Shown here: positions 5,568 to 6,960 of the stretch, one piece after another
Numbering within the stretch: the stretch's first letter is position 1
Layout of the letters: every line of letters begins with the position of its first letter
Assembly: GCA_019136395.1 (NCBI GenBank)
Contig: JAGVUH010000019.1
Location: forward strand, 1 to 6,960
Direction: 5' to 3'
Source of the DNA: Gammaproteobacteria bacterium
Lineage (GTDB): Bacteria; Pseudomonadota; Gammaproteobacteria; Chromatiales; Chromatiaceae
DNA: 6,960 bases
Made by a program: the position numbers and the translations under genes
The notes under the pieces: model-generated
Told to the model about the DNA's origin: nothing
The model's input: the letters and a program-made list of their open reading frames with translations, nothing else
The model's database searches: none

Positions 5568-5967
5568 CTACTCATACGCCACCAACCCTGAAATCTCCCG
5601 TCCACCCGCCTGCTTCTTCAGCAGCGGCGCCAGGTCGTTCATCAACGCCAGTTCCGCCTGGCTGCGCGCCTTCCAGCCCAGCGCCAGTGGCGTGAACAGC
5701 TCGCTCAACTGCTCGCCGTCGAAGATCAGCCGCTCCAGCACCCCCGTGACGAAGCCCCGCAGGGCCGCGGGCGCGAGCTCGTGCTTCCCGGCCAGGACGT
5801 CCAGCCCGGCCTGGGTCTTGTGCGCGCTGAACACCTGGTACTCGCCCTTGATGTCCTCGATGCCGCCGTGCCCTTGGCCGGCTTACAGGGTGTTGATATA
5901 GGCAATGATATCCTCGCGGTCGTTTCTTGATCAGATGGCGCTCAAGTGCGCTTTCTTTTAGGGACAT
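5568..5967 (-). pseudogene. hsdR: Type I restriction endonuclease (R) subunit, gutted remnant with only N- and C-terminal ends
   Basis: The start is intact: AAGGAG ten bases before the ATG at 5967-5965, then MSLKESALERHLIKK, resembling HsdR N-termini. After about 15 codons the homologous frame changes. NDREDIIAYINTL (5924-5886) is followed by an in-frame TAA (5885-5883), then AGQGHGGIEDIK and the full C-terminus, including LIFDGEQLSELFTPLALGWK and REISGLVAYE, ending at TAG 5570-5568. Working HsdR proteins are about 800-1100 residues and carry a PD-(D/E)xK nuclease and a DEAD-box translocase; neither is present. The remnant is explained by a large internal deletion, a frame break and a nonsense codon, probably replacing a tyrosine codon. 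A reinitiated 88-codon product from the GTG at 5834 is conceivable but would have no nuclease. The HsdR assignment rests on the C-terminal motif and operon position. Confidence 0.82.
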
Positions 5968-5991
5968 CCGTTGGTAACTCCTTGCGACATA

Positions 5992-6020
5992 CCGGGGGGA
6001 TGCCGGGGGGATGCGGGGGT
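5992..6020. repeat. G-rich 11-bp direct repeat upstream of the hsdR remnant
   Basis: ccggggggatg occurs twice back to back (5992-6002 and 6003-6013), with a partial third unit (cgggggt) after it. It lies between the stop of the repeat-protein gene (6028) and the hsdR Shine-Dalgarno, on the C-rich side of the minus-strand transcript. It looks like slippage-generated sequence; no function is evident. Confidence 0.6.
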
Positions 6021-6027
6021 CGGGCAG

Positions 6028-6348
6028 TTACCGGCTCTGCAGGCAATAGTTGCCGGAGCTGTAATAGCCAGGTGGGCAGGGGCCGAGCTTTTCGATGACC
6101 GTCTTGCTGTCGGGCCGGCCCAGGCAGTAGTTGCCGCTGGAGTAGTAGCCGGGGGGACAGGGGCCGTCCTTGCCGATGACGGGCTTGGCGCTTTGGTTGG
6201 GAACGCAGTAGTTTCCGGAGCTGTAGTAGCCAGGAGGACAGGCGCCGGTCTTGGGTACGGGCTTAGGGTCCGCCGCCGCGGTGACCAGCGGCAGAGACAG
6301 GAGGGACAGGAGGACGAGGGCAGCGAGCAGAGCGGCACGACAGAACAT
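6028..6348 (-). CDS. Small secreted protein with three 27-residue CPPGYYSSGNYC repeats
   Basis: 106 codons from the ATG at 6348-6346, with GAGG seven bases upstream; an upstream GTG at 6357 is less likely. Residues 1-26 are a clear signal peptide (FCRAALLAALVLLSLLSLPL, then VTAAA). The mature part is three copies of CPPGYYSSGNYC at residues 37-48, 64-75 and 91-102, spaced by exactly 27 residues and separated by charged linkers containing Lys, Pro and Asp. Each copy has two cysteines 11 apart, which suggests a small disulfide-closed loop in the periplasm or outside the cell. The family was not recognised and no enzymatic motif is present. A binding or surface role is a guess. It is the nearest upstream gene of the hsd remnant operon on the same strand, ending about 60 bp before the hsdR start, so read-through is possible. 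Confidence 0.85.
   Translation of the reverse strand: MFCRAALLAALVLLSLLSLPLVTAAADPKPVPKTGACPPGYYSSGNYCVPNQSAKPVIGKDGPCPPGYYSSGNYCLGRPDSKTVIEKLGPCPPGYYSSGNYCLQSR
6047..6240 (-). repeat. Tandem 81-bp coding repeat in the secreted-protein gene
   Basis: Three copies of the 36-base segment encoding CPPGYYSSGNYC begin at 6240, 6159 and 6078 on the minus strand, a strict 81-bp period. The peptide is identical in all three copies while codons and linkers differ, so the copies are old enough to have drifted and the motif appears to be under protein-level constraint. Confidence 0.8.
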
Positions 6349-6889
6349 GGGCAACACCTCGGGCTAAGGAACCAGGCACGAGGGTACCTGGAGGATTAGA
6401 CGGAGTGCGTCCAGTTCCGACGCGGCAGGTTCCATAACGGCACGGTCGGCGTTCCGGCTGGCGCGGGGAGGGGCGGGTCAGGCCCGGCGCTCTCAGGTAA
6501 CGGTACGATACCTGAGAGGAGGGGTGGGGGTGGCCTAACACGCCCAAGGCGGCATTATGCCAGGGAAGGTTAAGGCGTGCTGGGGGTGTGGGCAGGGATG
6601 GCTCACAGACCCAATCCCACCGGGTCGGTTGCGGTTCTGGTCATTTGCTAGCCAGCGGAGCACATCCAGCCCGTGGCGGGAGTTAACCGAACCCACCCAG
6701 GGCTATATCATGCCGTTCATGCCGTGGTGGGATAACATGGCGGTTGCTGGGCGCGGGTAGCACCTTCCGGGACGAAGTGCCCTCCAGCCGCGTCGCGGGT
6801 CAAGCCATCGCCGACCTCCGGTTTGGCATGGCCCTGGCGCGGCTTCACTGCCAGTCGTCAGACGCTCTCGGAACCGGAGGGGAGCCGTC
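6349..6889. other. Long non-coding region between divergent genes
   Basis: About 540 bp in which no open frame has both a plausible start signal and protein-like composition. Short frames on either strand (for example plus 6557-6760 and minus 6703-6891) lack Shine-Dalgarno sequences and look like chance. It should hold promoters for the minus-strand repeat-protein gene and the plus-strand gene at 6890, but no confident -35/-10 pair was found. It contains the inverted repeat at 6490-6518 and a weaker bulged hairpin at 6760-6780 (gcac-c-ttc pairing gaa-gtgc). A diverged small RNA or leader cannot be excluded. Confidence 0.5.
6490..6518. promoter_or_regulatory. Perfect inverted repeat (10-bp arms, 9-bp spacer), possible operator or RNA hairpin
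   Basis: ctctcaggta at 6490-6499 is the exact reverse complement of tacctgagag at 6509-6518, with acggtacga between. No T-run follows on either strand, so it is not a standard intrinsic terminator. Its place between two divergent genes fits a transcription-factor operator or a 5'-leader hairpin. A related half-site-like string, tacctggagga, occurs at 6385-6395. Confidence 0.5.
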
Positions 6890-6960
6890 ATGAAGCGTTT
6901 CGCCCTTTACTATCTGCCCTTCGCCGCCGTGGTGGTGCTCATCACCCTCGGCCTGGGTCA
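6890..6960 (+). CDS. N-terminus of a membrane or exported protein (3' end outside window)
   Basis: ATG at 6890-6892 preceded by GGAGGGGAG with five bases to the start, the strongest ribosome-binding site in the window. The 23 complete codons give MKRFALYYLPFAAVVVLITL then GLG: a short basic N-region and a long hydrophobic stretch, so a signal peptide or first transmembrane helix. It is the only plus-strand gene and is divergent from the rest. Too little is visible to name a family. Confidence 0.7.
   Translation, partial: MKRFALYYLPFAAVVVLITLGLG

Noticed and set aside
5572..5967. A single 131-codon protein starting at the hsdR ATG
   Set aside because: After about 15 residues it becomes an Arg/Ala/Gly-rich out-of-frame reading of the true HsdR C-terminus; it is a frameshift product rather than a gene.
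6557..6891. Short frames on both strands in the right-hand gap
   Set aside because: No Shine-Dalgarno, no domain, and unlikely composition (clusters of Trp, Pro and Arg). The minus frame lies entirely upstream of, and opposite to, the plus-strand start at 6890.

Overview
The window reads as a GC-rich proteobacterial chromosome segment, most likely gammaproteobacterial. The basis is the codon bias, a REP-like palindrome pair with GTAG heads, and small toxin-antitoxin proteins of proteobacterial type. A purple-sulfur-bacterium-like host is possible, but the sequence alone does not fix the genus. Every gene called lies on the minus strand except a truncated one at the extreme right edge, so transcription runs from about 6350 down to 1.

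Left part (1-1314): a secreted protein with two tandem META domains is followed 54 bp later by the N-terminus of a signal-peptide and coiled-coil protein. That protein runs off the window and may be a mechanosensitive-channel (MscS/MscK-like) protein.

Centre (1502-5967): this is the remarkable part, a type I restriction-modification operon in the order hsdR - hsdS - hsdM. The restriction gene is ruined. Only the first ~15 codons (with a good Shine-Dalgarno) and the last ~115 codons survive, joined out of frame and carrying an internal TAA. HsdS is half-size, with one target-recognition domain. HsdM is full length. Three toxin-antitoxin (TA) modules sit between the hsd genes: a DUF2281-like antitoxin with a VapC-type PIN toxin (between hsdR and hsdS), a zeta-like P-loop toxin with a small downstream partner (after hsdS), and a RelB-like antitoxin followed by a RelE/ParE-like toxin reduced to 30 codons (just before hsdM). 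Most junctions are 1-11 nt overlaps (ATGA, TGATG, GTGA), so the genes are probably read as one translationally coupled unit. Taken together, the locus looks like a methylation-only remnant (M + half-S) kept alongside addiction modules.

Between the zeta module and the RelBE-like module lies a 72-bp pair of inverted REP-like palindromes (a REPIN). Beside it is a 22-bp stretch matching the first codons of hsdM, which suggests that hsdM once began there and that a ~400-bp segment was later inserted.

Right part (5968-6960): a short G-rich direct repeat, a small secreted cysteine-containing protein with three 27-residue repeats, about 540 bp of non-coding DNA with one perfect 10-bp-arm inverted repeat, and the start of a plus-strand membrane or secreted protein. 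No rRNA, tRNA, CRISPR or transposase gene was seen.
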